From DAOMNO01 sp035443885 (GTDB taxonomy: Bacteria; Planctomycetota; Phycisphaerae; Phycisphaerales; SM1A02): a stretch of 64,000 nucleotides of DNA. Position 1 is the first letter of the stretch. Each line of letters starts with the position of its first letter. The notes beneath the pieces were generated by a model. It saw only the letters and a program-made list of their open reading frames with translations, did not search any database and had not been told where the DNA came from. Made by a program: the position numbers and the translations under genes. Positions 53,540 through 62,267 of this stretch are shown here, in pieces. The stretch is from positions 1 to 64,000 of the forward strand of contig DAOMNO010000001.1 of the NCBI GenBank assembly GCA_035443885.1. The letters are read 5' to 3'.

Positions 53540-54337
53540 TCATGCAGCTTCAGCGCTGGTGCCCGCCACGCCGTCGCGCGTAACCACGAACAGCTTGCTG
53601 GTGATCGGGTAAGGTAGGCGTCGGTAATCAAGCTGCACGCGTTTGTAAATGCGTTCGACGAATTCCGCCGGGTTGCAGGTGATCGCCAGGAACATATCCC
53701 GCGCTGGGGTCGCGACGTAGAAGTCGCCGTGCAGCTCTGGAGCGAGGCGATGATGCAGCGAGCCAAGCAGAAGTCGTGCCGCATCGTAGCCGTCCTGCGC
53801 TGAGACGATTGCAGCACGCCCGCCTTCGGTCGAGTCGATGATCTGGATATCCAGTTCAGGCGTATATCGTGCCAGATTCTCACGAGCGATCTCGTCAAGG
53901 TCGTCAGGCTGAAGGCCCCATTTCAACACCTGCTCCACCGTGATGCTCACTGTGGAATGAGGCATGTCGATGACGAACACCACCACCGTGCCGTTTACGA
54001 ACGGAATGTGAGCGACCTGCTCACGATCGAGATGCTCGAAAATCGCCTCGGGCTGAATGCGAGGCATGATGCGCGGCTTGGCAATGGAGAGAGGCAGCGG
54101 CGTCGCGCCGACTGAATCCGTCTCCAGCAGCCGCTCCAGATAGTTCTCGACGATCTCCACACCTCGATCCGGATCGCACTGCACCATGCGGTACAGGTTT
54201 TCCAAGCCGAGGTGTTTGCCATTGAGGACCAGGTCCATCGGGCCTGCCAGCTCGATCTCCCGCTGCGGGAGAAAGCGCTTCAGGATCTGTGCGACCTGTT
54301 CGCCAAAGGCTTCGGGTTCTCGAGGCATCTGGGACAT
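53540..54337 (-). CDS. DUF1444 (YtpQ-like) family protein
   Basis: A 265-aa protein. The ATG at 54337 is chosen since GGAG sits 6 bases upstream. Pattern recognised as YtpQ-like: RIMPRIQPEAIFEHL, HIPFVNGTVVVFVIDMP, YDAARLLLGSLHHRLAPELHGDFYVATPARDMFLAI and VERIYKRVQLDYRRLPYPITSKLF. No membrane segment. Function of the family is not known. Divergent from kdsA. Confidence 0.7.
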   Translation of the reverse strand: MSQMPREPEAFGEQVAQILKRFLPQREIELAGPMDLVLNGKHLGLENLYRMVQCDPDRGVEIVENYLERLLETDSVGATPLPLSIAKPRIMPRIQPEAIFEHLDREQVAHIPFVNGTVVVFVIDMPHSTVSITVEQVLKWGLQPDDLDEIARENLARYTPELDIQIIDSTEGGRAAIVSAQDGYDAARLLLGSLHHRLAPELHGDFYVATPARDMFLAITCNPAEFVERIYKRVQLDYRRLPYPITSKLFVVTRDGVAGTSAEAA

Positions 54338-54563
54338 CGACGACTCCAACCCCCACTCCATGCGAGTTTCCGCATCCTGATGAGCACGCTTGCCCTACAC
54401 TTGATGCGTCGAAATACACTTCGACCAACTGCCCGACAAGTTCCAGCGACTTTGCTGTGTGCCTGCGTCGGCCGTTCCGATTCTCCGTTTCGAGCCTGTT
54501 ATCGGCTCGTGCAGCTTGTGCGCTTGCGTTCTGCGACACCTCAAAAGACACTGTTTCTCAGCC

Positions 54564-55403
54564 ATGACTTCCCTCTGCACCATCGAATCGATCACCGTCG
54601 GCGCACACCAGCCGCTTCTGCTCATTGCAGGGCCTTGCGTTCTTGAAACGCCCGCGATCAACGAGCACATCGCGCTGAATCTGCGCGATCTCGCGGCAGA
54701 GCACGGATTCACATTTATTTTCAAGGCGAGCTTCGACAAGGCTAATCGATCGAGCATCCGCTCTGCTCGCGGCCCGGGACTTGACGCCGGGCTTGATGAG
54801 CTGTCGCGGCTACGTGATCTCACGCAGGCTCCGGTTACCACGGATGTGCATGAACCGGAACAGGCTGCGCGAGCAGCGGAAGTCGTCGATCTGCTCCAGG
54901 TTCCCGCGTTCCTCGTGCGGCAGACTGATCTGCTTGCTGCCTGCGCTGCAACGGGCAAGCCCGTCAACGCCAAGAAAGGCCAGTTCATGGCACCTGCGGA
55001 AATGAAGCATGTCATCAACAAGCTTCGCGAAGGTGGTGCATCGCAAATCATGCTCACCGAGCGCGGCACGTTTTTCGGCTATCACCGCCTCGTGAACGAT
55101 TTCATTGGGCTAGGCGACATGATGGACCTCGGCGTGCCTGTTTGCTTCGACGTAACCCATTCCACTCAACTGCCAGGCGGTGGCGACGGCTTCACCAGCG
55201 GCAGGCCCGATCGCGGCGCTTTGTTGGCCCGCGCTGCCGTGGCCGCCGGCGTCCATGCCGTGTTCATTGAGTGTCATCCTGAACCGGCCAAGGCAAAGTC
55301 AGACGGCAGCACCGTGCAGCCGCTGGACGCAATGCCCTCGCTCCTTCGAGAACTGGCACAGATTCGTTTTGCGCTGGCTTCCTTGCAAGATGCGCCCGCA
55401 TAA
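54564..55403 (+). CDS. kdsA: 2-dehydro-3-deoxyphosphooctonate aldolase (KDO-8-P synthase)
   Basis: A 279-aa enzyme that joins arabinose 5-phosphate and phosphoenolpyruvate to KDO-8-P for lipid A-core synthesis. LLIAGPCVLE, FKASFDKANRSSIRSARGPG, TDVHEPEQA, NAKKGQFMAP and the FFGYHRLVND and FIECHPEPAKAKSDG motifs are those of KdsA. The Asn of the catalytic DKANR is present, and a Cys in IAGPC together with ECHPEP suggests the metal-dependent class (inference). With the KpsF-type isomerase at 42.8 kb it shows that this bacterium makes LPS-like KDO. ATG at 54564. Confidence 0.95.
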   Translation: MTSLCTIESITVGAHQPLLLIAGPCVLETPAINEHIALNLRDLAAEHGFTFIFKASFDKANRSSIRSARGPGLDAGLDELSRLRDLTQAPVTTDVHEPEQAARAAEVVDLLQVPAFLVRQTDLLAACAATGKPVNAKKGQFMAPAEMKHVINKLREGGASQIMLTERGTFFGYHRLVNDFIGLGDMMDLGVPVCFDVTHSTQLPGGGDGFTSGRPDRGALLARAAVAAGVHAVFIECHPEPAKAKSDGSTVQPLDAMPSLLRELAQIRFALASLQDAPA

Positions 55404-55467
55404 ATGACGAAGAGGAATTCTGGCCTCGCGCCATATCGACGGATAGCATTTCTTCGGAGTCGCCGAA

Positions 55468-56001
55468 ATGCAGTGTGATTTGTGCAACAAGCCCGCCGTG
55501 GTTCATGAAGTCACGGTGAAGAACGGCGTGAAGAAGGAAGTGCATCTCTGCGAAGAGCATGCCACGGAGTCTGGCTTCGCCATGCCCGTGCAACCACCAA
55601 TCAACAAGCTGCTCACACAATTCGTGATTTCGCACGGCAGCCACGCAGGGGCCGCTGCGCCTGTCGGCAAGGTCAGCACACGCAAATGCCCGGAATGCGA
55701 CCTGCCGTACAACCAGTTCCGGCAGTCAGGCATCCTGGGCTGCCCACAATGCTATGAAGCATTTGCCCAGCAACTTGCGCCGCTGATTCAGCGAGCGCAG
55801 GACGGTGCAACCCATCACACAGGCCGTACCCCTCGCCGCGCCGGCAAGTCCATCGACCGCCAACTCCAGCGGCAACGGTTGATTCGAGAGCTTGACCAGG
55901 CGGTGGATTCGGAGCAGTACGAGCGTGCCGCCAAGATTCGTGACATGCTCAATAGCCTGGAAATGGAAACGCCGCAACGCCCGGAAGAAGGCGCACGCTA
56001 A
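55468..56001 (+). CDS. mcsA: McsA-like zinc-finger protein, protein arginine kinase activator
   Basis: A 177-aa protein. The first zinc-type pair CDLCNKPAVVHE and LCEEHA, then the second pair KCPECDLPYNQF with GCPQCYEAF, is the McsA layout, and the C-terminus has a UvrB/C motif (IRELDQAVDSEQYERAAKIRDML). It activates McsB, whose gene starts 26 bases downstream on the same strand. McsA stimulates phosphoarginine tagging and ClpC delivery in Bacillus. Confidence 0.9.
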   Translation: MQCDLCNKPAVVHEVTVKNGVKKEVHLCEEHATESGFAMPVQPPINKLLTQFVISHGSHAGAAAPVGKVSTRKCPECDLPYNQFRQSGILGCPQCYEAFAQQLAPLIQRAQDGATHHTGRTPRRAGKSIDRQLQRQRLIRELDQAVDSEQYERAAKIRDMLNSLEMETPQRPEEGAR

Positions 56002-56026
56002 CCATTCATTCAATCCCCGAACGCTC

Positions 56027-57073
56027 ATGGAACTTCAACCGAAAGCCCCTCGAAACGGTGACGCCGACCCTCAGCAGGAAGTGGTCATGAGTTGTCGCGT
56101 TCGATTGGCGCGGAATGTGGCAGGCTACCCGTTCGTCAACCGTGCAAGCGATTCGCAATGCAGAGAACTGATGGACCTCTCACGTCAGGTGCTTCTTGCG
56201 AACGACATGCCGGAAGGCATGATCTGGGTCGATCTCAACGCATCGACTGCACGAGACCGCAAACTTCTGGTCGAAAGGCATCTGATCTCGAAGAAATTGG
56301 ATGAGAGCAAGTGCCGCCGTGCGGTGGCAATATCGGGCGACGAATCGCTGAGCATCATGGTGAACGAGGAAGATCATCTGCGCATGCAGGTGATCGCACC
56401 TGGGCTTGAACTGAGCAGCGCATTGCAGCGCATTGCATCGATTGATGACACCATTGAGAAGAAAGTCGATTACGCTTTCAGCCCGCGCTGGGGATATCTC
56501 ACCGCCTGCCCCACCAACGTCGGCACGGGAATTCGCTTCTCTGTGATGCTGCACTTGCCCGCGCTCAAGATCACCAACGAGATTGAACGCCTCCGCCGCG
56601 CTGCGAAAGACCTTCACCTCGCCGTGCGCGGGTACTACGGCGAAGGTTCTGACTCCGCGGGTGATTTTTACCAGATCAGCAATCAGGTCACGCTCGGCCG
56701 GTCGGAAGATGAGCTGCTGGACGAGTTCCAGAACCGCATCCTGCCACAGATCATCGCCTACGAAAAAGAAGCCCGTCGCGCGCTGATCGAACGCAGCCCG
56801 ACCCTTCTGGACGACCGCACACATCGAGCATTGGCAATACTTCGCAGTGCCAGATTGCTGGGTGTGGAAGAGGCCATGAAACTGCTCAGCCGCGTCAGGC
56901 TTGGCATTCACACCGGCAGGCTGACCACGGTGGACCCCAACATCATCAACCAGCTCTTTCTTCAGGTGCAGCCCGCCCATCTGCAGTTGCAGACAGACAA
57001 TGACCTCAACCCCGATCAACTCCGGGAAGCCCGTGCCCGCATCGTTCGGCAGTCGCTCGAACAGGCTTCATAG
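56027..57073 (+). CDS. mcsB: Protein-arginine kinase McsB (ATP:guanido phosphotransferase family)
   Basis: A 348-aa kinase that phosphorylates Arg on proteins. The ATG at 56027 gives the usual start before VVMSCRVRLARNVAGYPF. NEEDHLRMQVI and LTACPTNVGTGIRFSVMLHLP (catalytic Cys) are the phosphagen-kinase core. The phosphagen-kinase N-terminal domain of muscle creatine kinase is absent, as in McsB. The C-terminal RSARLLGVEEAMKLLSRVRLG and the Arg-rich REARARIVRQ tail are where Bacillus McsB has its phosphoarginine sensor (RDxxRA), which is not exact here. Found with mcsA in a bacterium that also makes KDO. Confidence 0.92.
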   Translation: MELQPKAPRNGDADPQQEVVMSCRVRLARNVAGYPFVNRASDSQCRELMDLSRQVLLANDMPEGMIWVDLNASTARDRKLLVERHLISKKLDESKCRRAVAISGDESLSIMVNEEDHLRMQVIAPGLELSSALQRIASIDDTIEKKVDYAFSPRWGYLTACPTNVGTGIRFSVMLHLPALKITNEIERLRRAAKDLHLAVRGYYGEGSDSAGDFYQISNQVTLGRSEDELLDEFQNRILPQIIAYEKEARRALIERSPTLLDDRTHRALAILRSARLLGVEEAMKLLSRVRLGIHTGRLTTVDPNIINQLFLQVQPAHLQLQTDNDLNPDQLREARARIVRQSLEQAS

Positions 57074-57080
57074 GCCGCCC

Positions 57081-57371
57081 TTATTTCATCGCCGCGACAT
57101 ACCCATCAGTCGCTCGAGCAAACTGAAAATCCAGATCGGTCAACCCACCCGCCTCATGCGTGCTCAGCGTGAGTGTCACTTTGTTGTAGCGGATCATAAT
57201 GTCCGGGTGATGCTGCTGTGCCTCGGCGAGGTCCGCAACATGATTGACGAACGCCATCGCTTCGTTGAAGTCCTCAAAGGCGAATGTTCGCTGCAGCGAA
57301 TCGCCAGACACCGACCACTCGGAGAACTCGGCTCGCTTGATGTCCAGAGCTTCGGGCGACAACTTCTCCAT
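57081..57371 (-). CDS. Pterin-4a-carbinolamine dehydratase
   Basis: A 96-aa protein. FEDFNEAMAFVNHVADLAEAQQHHPDIMIRYNKVTLTLSTHEAGGLTDLD matches the PCD/DCoH family in every conserved part, including the HHPD/HHPDI motif and the GLT-D end. It dehydrates 4a-hydroxy-tetrahydropterin in tetrahydrobiopterin recycling. Start at 57371 gives the usual length; the longer upstream frame is antisense to gluQ. Confidence 0.92.
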   Translation of the reverse strand: MEKLSPEALDIKRAEFSEWSVSGDSLQRTFAFEDFNEAMAFVNHVADLAEAQQHHPDIMIRYNKVTLTLSTHEAGGLTDLDFQFARATDGYVAAMK

Positions 57372-57436
57372 GCGATTCGCTCCTAGTCGATTGATGCCTT
57401 GCGGCGAAGAAGGCACTATATCGCCTGCACCCACCG

Positions 57437-58399
57437 ATGACCAGATCCGTCTCCAGACTCGCTCCGTCCCCCACGGGCGCACTCCACCTCGGCAATGCCC
57501 GAACATTCCTCATCAATTGGGCATTGGCCAGGCAAAACGGCTGGAAGCTGCTCATGCGCGTGGAAGACCTTGACGGCCCGCGAGTCAAAGCCGAAGCCTC
57601 ACGTGAGGCTATCGACATCCTTGCATGGCTTGGCATCGATTTCGACGGCGAACCGCTTGTGCAGTCGAATGATCTGGAACCCTATCGAAACGCCATGCGC
57701 CAGTTATCCACCCAGCGTTTGATCTATGCGTGCGACCTGACGCGAACGCAGATTGAGGCTGCGGCTTCCGCGCCACACACAGGCGAACACGAACTGCGAT
57801 ATCCGCCTGAAATGCGCCCCACGCTCTCTGATGGCAACATCGATCCAATGCAACAAGACTTCGAGACGGAGACCCGAAACTATCGCTTGATTGTTCCCGA
57901 TGAAGAGTTCGTCATTCACGATCACATCGCAGGCCGGGTCACCCTGAACCCATTCAACGAAATCGGCGATTTTGTCGTGTGGACCAAACGAGGTGTGCCT
58001 GCGTATCAACTGGCCGTCGTGGTCGATGACGCCAGGCAGGGCGTAACAGATGTTGTGCGAGGCGATGATCTGCTGCCTTCCGCCGCAAGGCAGATGCTGC
58101 TCTACCGCGCGATGGGGTTCGATCCCCCTCGCTGGTGGCATCTTCCGCTCGTACTGGGAACAGACGGAAGGCGATTGGCCAAACGCCATGGCGACACGCG
58201 CCTCAGCGGCTACCGTAACGCGGGCGTCGCCGCAGAGCGAGTCCTCGCCCTGCTGGCCCGATGGTCAGGCGTTGACATGCGACCGCGCGAAACCGAACTC
58301 TCGGCCCGCGACTTTCGCGATCGCTTCGATGTGAATAGGCTTTCACGTTTACCAGTTGTCTTCACCGAGGAGGACCACCGATGGCTGCTGCGAAAATGA
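57437..58399 (+). CDS. gluQ: Glutamyl-Q tRNA(Asp) synthetase
   Basis: A 320-aa enzyme with a class I glutamyl-tRNA synthetase core but no anticodon-binding domain; it adds glutamate to queuosine of tRNA-Asp. RLAPSPTGALHLGNARTFLINWALAR has the HIGH-like motif (HLGN), MRVEDLDGPRVK follows, and LVLGTDGRRLAKRHGDTRLS has the KMSKS-like motif (RLAKRH). The Cys residues that bind zinc in E. coli GluQ are not conserved here (YACDLT and no Cys near RYPPEM). The next gene starts inside its last codons. Confidence 0.9.
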   Translation: MTRSVSRLAPSPTGALHLGNARTFLINWALARQNGWKLLMRVEDLDGPRVKAEASREAIDILAWLGIDFDGEPLVQSNDLEPYRNAMRQLSTQRLIYACDLTRTQIEAAASAPHTGEHELRYPPEMRPTLSDGNIDPMQQDFETETRNYRLIVPDEEFVIHDHIAGRVTLNPFNEIGDFVVWTKRGVPAYQLAVVVDDARQGVTDVVRGDDLLPSAARQMLLYRAMGFDPPRWWHLPLVLGTDGRRLAKRHGDTRLSGYRNAGVAAERVLALLARWSGVDMRPRETELSARDFRDRFDVNRLSRLPVVFTEEDHRWLLRK

Positions 58400-58878
58400 C
58401 CTGCTTCTGGGTGATCCTCATCGCCTGCTCAAGCCTTCAAGTTGCATGCAAAAACGAGATGCCGGAGCGGCTGACCATCAACGGTGAAACGTTCATCATG
58501 GAGTTGGCGGTCACCGAGGAAACCCGTACCAAGGGCATGAGCGGACGAGATCGCTTTCCGGACGGTGGCGGAATGCTCTTCGTATTCCCGGACGCTCAGG
58601 TGCGTAGCTTCTGGATGTTCGAGTGTCTCATTGACATTGACATCATCTTTGTGGATAGCCGAGGTACGGTAACTGCGATTCATCGCATGCCCGCGGAACC
58701 GCTCCAAGGTGAGGATGAGAGCATTTTTGACTACGAAGCGAGATTGCCACGCTATTCAAGCCGCTATCCCGCTCAGTTTGCCATTGAGCTGCCCGCTGGT
58801 TCGATTGATCGGCTTCATGTGCGTGTCGAGGATCGCATCGACCTTGACCTGGAGCGGCTCAAGGCCATGGCTAAGTAG
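58381..58878 (+). CDS. DUF192-family exported protein
   Basis: A 165-aa protein that overlaps the end of gluQ by 19 bases, with a strong GAGGAGGA ribosome site inside that gene. The start has a hydrophobic signal with a lipobox-like LQVAC, so it may be a lipoprotein. The DUF192 pattern is clear: MELAVTEETRTKGMSGRDRFPDGGGMLFVFP, RSFWMFECLIDIDIIFVDSRGTV, and YPAQFAIELPAGSIDRLHVRVEDRI. Function unknown. Confidence 0.85.
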   Translation: MAAAKMTCFWVILIACSSLQVACKNEMPERLTINGETFIMELAVTEETRTKGMSGRDRFPDGGGMLFVFPDAQVRSFWMFECLIDIDIIFVDSRGTVTAIHRMPAEPLQGEDESIFDYEARLPRYSSRYPAQFAIELPAGSIDRLHVRVEDRIDLDLERLKAMAK

Positions 58879-58976
58879 GTCGATGAGACCCCTTGGCGAG
58901 CCGGCTGGCGCCGACGCGGCGGCGGTCGATCGGCACGCGAACGTGTCTGCTCGCACGTCCTCTCATCAACCTGCGC

Positions 58977-60254
58977 ATGACACGTGGAAAACTCATCGTC
59001 GCAGCGTTTCACGGCCATGAGGCTGAGGCAGAGAGCCTGCAGTGCGAGTTGCAGCGCGCCTGGCCGCTGATGCCTCAACCCGCGTTCACGATTGGCACCA
59101 TTGAACATCTCGGCCAGCCCGAAGTTGAATCAGCAGATGTCGTCGTCGTGCCGGCGCCGGAAACTGCGGACAGACGGCGTTTGCTCGCCTTCATGAGTGT
59201 GCTGGATCAAGCGGGCATTCCTGCAGTCGTAATCGGAAGCGGCCCAACGGTGAAGCCGTTTCACCACGCGGGCGCGCTCGTGCTGCCGTGGGATGCGGAA
59301 CCCGCCACGATCGCAGCGGCGGTGCATGGTGTCATCTACCGACAGAGCGAGTTCAAGCAGTTGCATCAAGACCTGCTCCTCGCGCACCGCTTTCACGGCG
59401 GGCTGGAAGGCGAAATCGCGCGCATGCATGAAGAACTTCAACTTGCTGCCATGGTGCAACGAGAGTTGCTGCCCCGCGAAACGCCGATCGTTCATAATGT
59501 TTCCTTCGCCACCATGTGGCGGCCCGTCAACTACGTCTCAGGCGACATCTTCGATGTAACACGATTGGATGAGGATCACGTCGGCGTGTTCATCACCGAC
59601 GCCGTTGGACACGGCGTACCTGCTGCTTTGATGACCATGGTCATCAGCCGCTCACTGTGCCTGAAGGAAATCGACGGGCATACTTATCGCCTGCTCTCAC
59701 CGAGCGAGGTGCTGGCCCGACTCAACGCCGAGATGATCCGCAGGCAGGGGCGCACGACTCGCTTCGCCACCGCGGTGTACGCACTCGTCAACTGTCGCGA
59801 TCGCACGTGCACGCTGGCCGGTGCGGGCCACCCCCCGCCGCTGCTTGTTCGTCCCGGCGCACCGACGGAATCGATCGAAACATCCGGCGGATTGCTCGGC
59901 ATCTTTGAGGATGAGAGCTTTCCTGAAGTGCAGTTCGACCTGCATGTGGATGACACGCTGATCTTCTATTCCGACGGGTTCGAACAGGCGTTTCCTTCCG
60001 CCGGTGCTGATTTATACGAATGCCGCCTGCCCACCACGCAGTATCGCGATGAGTTTCAGCGACTCGCCTACATGTGCGACCCCGCGGAAATGATTAACCA
60101 ACTGCGACAGCGCATCGACGCACAGCGAGGCTCGCTGAATCAAGCGGATGACCTCACGCTAATCTGCATGAGAGTTGGTGCACTCGTTCAAAACCCGCTG
60201 TCAAATTCACGTCGCGATCAGCCCGAAGCCGCCTCGCACAGCAATCAACGCTGA
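58977..60254 (+). CDS. SpoIIE/RsbU-type PP2C phosphatase with pseudo-receiver-like N-terminus
   Basis: A 425-aa protein. The first 130 residues look like a receiver-type fold (KLIVAAFHGHEAEAESLQ, ADVVVVPAPETADRRRLLAFM, AVVIGSGPTVKPFHHAGALVLPW), with no phosphoacceptor Asp. A coiled-coil linker (HGGLEGEIARMHEELQLAAMVQRELLP) leads to the PP2C domain with GDIFDVTRLDEDHVGVFITDAVGHGVPAALMTM and the final ADDLTLICMR. Such phosphatases act on STAS-domain anti-sigma antagonists. A TTG at 58893 would extend the N-terminus by 28 residues. The stop overlaps the ribE stop by 10 bases on the other strand. Confidence 0.88.
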   Translation: MTRGKLIVAAFHGHEAEAESLQCELQRAWPLMPQPAFTIGTIEHLGQPEVESADVVVVPAPETADRRRLLAFMSVLDQAGIPAVVIGSGPTVKPFHHAGALVLPWDAEPATIAAAVHGVIYRQSEFKQLHQDLLLAHRFHGGLEGEIARMHEELQLAAMVQRELLPRETPIVHNVSFATMWRPVNYVSGDIFDVTRLDEDHVGVFITDAVGHGVPAALMTMVISRSLCLKEIDGHTYRLLSPSEVLARLNAEMIRRQGRTTRFATAVYALVNCRDRTCTLAGAGHPPPLLVRPGAPTESIETSGGLLGIFEDESFPEVQFDLHVDDTLIFYSDGFEQAFPSAGADLYECRLPTTQYRDEFQRLAYMCDPAEMINQLRQRIDAQRGSLNQADDLTLICMRVGALVQNPLSNSRRDQPEAASHSNQR

Positions 60255-60859
60255 ACCGCAGCGCCGTGCCTTTCGAGCCAGCCCACCACTATCTTGGCGA
60301 TGCAGTCCGCTTCGATGTTCACGCGTGCCCCGACCTGAACCGTACCCAGGGTTGTGTGCGCAATCGTTGTCGGAATGAGCGCAACATCAAACTTCGCGTT
60401 TTCACATGAGGCAATCGTCAACGAAACGCCGTCCAGCGCGACCGATCCCTGCGGCGTAAACCAGTCCGCAAGCTGAGGCGGTGCATCAATCGTCAACCTT
60501 CGTTCCATGGACGTATCGTTCACCGCCGTCACGACGCCGCAACCATCCACATGCCCCTGCACGATGTGGCCCCCAAGGAGTGAACTTGGTGTGACAGCGT
60601 GTTCCAGATTCACATTCGACCCGACCCGAAGATCGCCCAGATTGGTGAGTCTCAACGTCTGGCGGATCACGTCAAAGCTGAAAATGCCTGACGGGCTGAC
60701 GTCCTCTGCGAGCGTCAGGCAGCAGCCGTTGACGGCGATGGACTCACCGGGTTTGGGCTGATGCCCCCAGCCGCACGAATCAATGCGCAGCCGAACGCCG
60801 TAGTCAGTGCTTTGAATGGAATCAACATGGCCGACCTGCTGGACGATTCCGGTGAACAT
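60245..60859 (-). CDS. Riboflavin synthase alpha subunit
   Basis: A 204-aa enzyme that dismutates two 6,7-dimethyl-8-ribityllumazine molecules to riboflavin. From the ATG at 60859 (MFTGIVQQVGHVDSI) two beta-barrel repeats follow: GESIAVNGCCLTL and VIRQTLRLTNLGDLRVGSNVNLEHAV in the first, and LGGHIVQGHVDG, VALDGVSLTIA and TLGTVQVGARVNIEADCIAKIV in the second. Length matches the family. The upstream frame is antisense to the PQQ-protein gene. No FMN riboswitch was recognised upstream. Usual gene names are ribE or ribC. Confidence 0.95.
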   Translation of the reverse strand: MFTGIVQQVGHVDSIQSTDYGVRLRIDSCGWGHQPKPGESIAVNGCCLTLAEDVSPSGIFSFDVIRQTLRLTNLGDLRVGSNVNLEHAVTPSSLLGGHIVQGHVDGCGVVTAVNDTSMERRLTIDAPPQLADWFTPQGSVALDGVSLTIASCENAKFDVALIPTTIAHTTLGTVQVGARVNIEADCIAKIVVGWLERHGAAVQR

Positions 60860-61025
60860 GGCATCAGTCTCACGTGTCCGGGCGTATGGAGCAAGGGCGT
60901 CGCTTGACGGTTCCGCAACACGCTTGGATACTGACCCGTTCGTCCCCCGCCTCGCGCCCAGCCAGCCTCGGCTGATGAGGTCCGTTCGGCCATCGGGGGC
61001 TTTGTCACGCAGGAGATACCTTTTG

Positions 61026-62258
61026 ATGATGTTCGCCAGCAAAGGCCGGCCCGGCACTTCCGACTTCCTTCGCACGATGACGCGGTTTTCGGGCTTCGCT
61101 TTGGCGAGCGCGATGATGGCCGCTGCTGGTTGCGCATCGACAGGCAACGGCTCCACCACTACGACAACTTCCAGCGCAAAGGCGACTTCTGGCGAGGCTG
61201 CCCGGCTCGCCGCCCAGCGAGAGGTTGAAGAGCGGTATGTGATCGGCCCCATGGCCGCGCGGCAGATCGGCTATCGAGTCGATTGGCAATATCCAGACGC
61301 AGGACGCGACATCAAAATTCTTGAAGCCCAGCATGATTCAGTGTTCGCGATGGATGGCCGCAACTTCCTCACGCGATTGAATCGAACCGATGGCCGCCGC
61401 ATTTGGCGCGTGCCGGTAACCGAACCCGTACACGAAATCGCGGGCATCACCTACATCCCCGAACTCGAACGTGTGTACGTTACGTCCGGCGCCTCGCTAC
61501 TGGTGCTCGACGCCGCCAATGGCGCACAGATCGGCTTGCAGAGGCTGGAGCGTATTGCCAATACAGCTCCGATCGTGTTCGGCGATTACCTCATCTATGG
61601 CAGCCGCAACGGTCAAGTCATCTGGCATTCCCATGCAATCGCGTTCCAGTGGCGTGCGTACCAGATTTCTCCATCAATCCAGCTTCAGCCGGTGATTCAC
61701 GGCGATACCGTGATTGCCGTGGGCAACGATGGACGAGTTGCGGCGATTCATGCGCGCACGGCAAACATGCACTGGAGCAAGCGACTGCTGAGCGCGGTCG
61801 TGGCTCGACCTGCCGTCGGCCAAGATGCCGTGTATGTCGCAGGCCTCGACCAGCACCTGTGGGCGTTCGATCTGCACTCCGGCCGTGAAATCTGGCGACA
61901 CCTCACCGAAAGCGAACTGCGCACGCCACCAGTCATCATCGGCGACCATGTGTATCAGCACATTCCCGACGAAGGCCTCGTTTGCTTCGAGGCGCGCCCA
62001 GTGGACGCGCTCGGTGGAAAAATCGTATGGAAGTCGCCACAGGCGGTTGGCAGCGTCATCAACTCGCGTCAGGGCCGACTCATGCTGTGGGATGCCCAGA
62101 CCAAGCGCATCACGCTTGCAGCTGCACGCGGCGGAGCGGTCATGGAGCAACTCAATGCTTCAAAGGCGCATCGACTCGTCAGCCCCAACATGGACGGCAG
62201 CGAACTCTATGCATGCAGCGCTGACGGCCGCATTGTGCGCCTGCTCCCTGCAAACTGA
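61026..62258 (+). CDS. PQQ-like beta-propeller lipoprotein, BamB-like
   Basis: A 410-aa protein. An AGGAG ribosome site precedes the ATG at 61026; a second start at 61077 (MTRFSGFALASAMMAAAGC) gives a cleaner lipoprotein signal with lipobox AAGC. The mature part contains PQQ-type propeller blades: SVFAMDGRNFLTRLNRTDGRRIWRVPV, TSGASLLVLDAANGAQIG, VAAIHARTANMHWSKRL, LWAFDLHSGREIWRHL. These resemble BamB and the planctomycete PQQ-repeat proteins. A role in outer-membrane assembly is possible but not shown. purH follows 9 bases downstream. Confidence 0.82.
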   Translation: MMFASKGRPGTSDFLRTMTRFSGFALASAMMAAAGCASTGNGSTTTTTSSAKATSGEAARLAAQREVEERYVIGPMAARQIGYRVDWQYPDAGRDIKILEAQHDSVFAMDGRNFLTRLNRTDGRRIWRVPVTEPVHEIAGITYIPELERVYVTSGASLLVLDAANGAQIGLQRLERIANTAPIVFGDYLIYGSRNGQVIWHSHAIAFQWRAYQISPSIQLQPVIHGDTVIAVGNDGRVAAIHARTANMHWSKRLLSAVVARPAVGQDAVYVAGLDQHLWAFDLHSGREIWRHLTESELRTPPVIIGDHVYQHIPDEGLVCFEARPVDALGGKIVWKSPQAVGSVINSRQGRLMLWDAQTKRITLAAARGGAVMEQLNASKAHRLVSPNMDGSELYACSADGRIVRLLPAN

Positions 62259-62267
62259 TGACTCCCG

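Noticed and set aside
60860..61025. FMN riboswitch before riboflavin synthase
   Set aside because: The region upstream of the gene on its strand shows no conserved FMN-element sequence and overlaps the N-terminus of the divergent PQQ gene.
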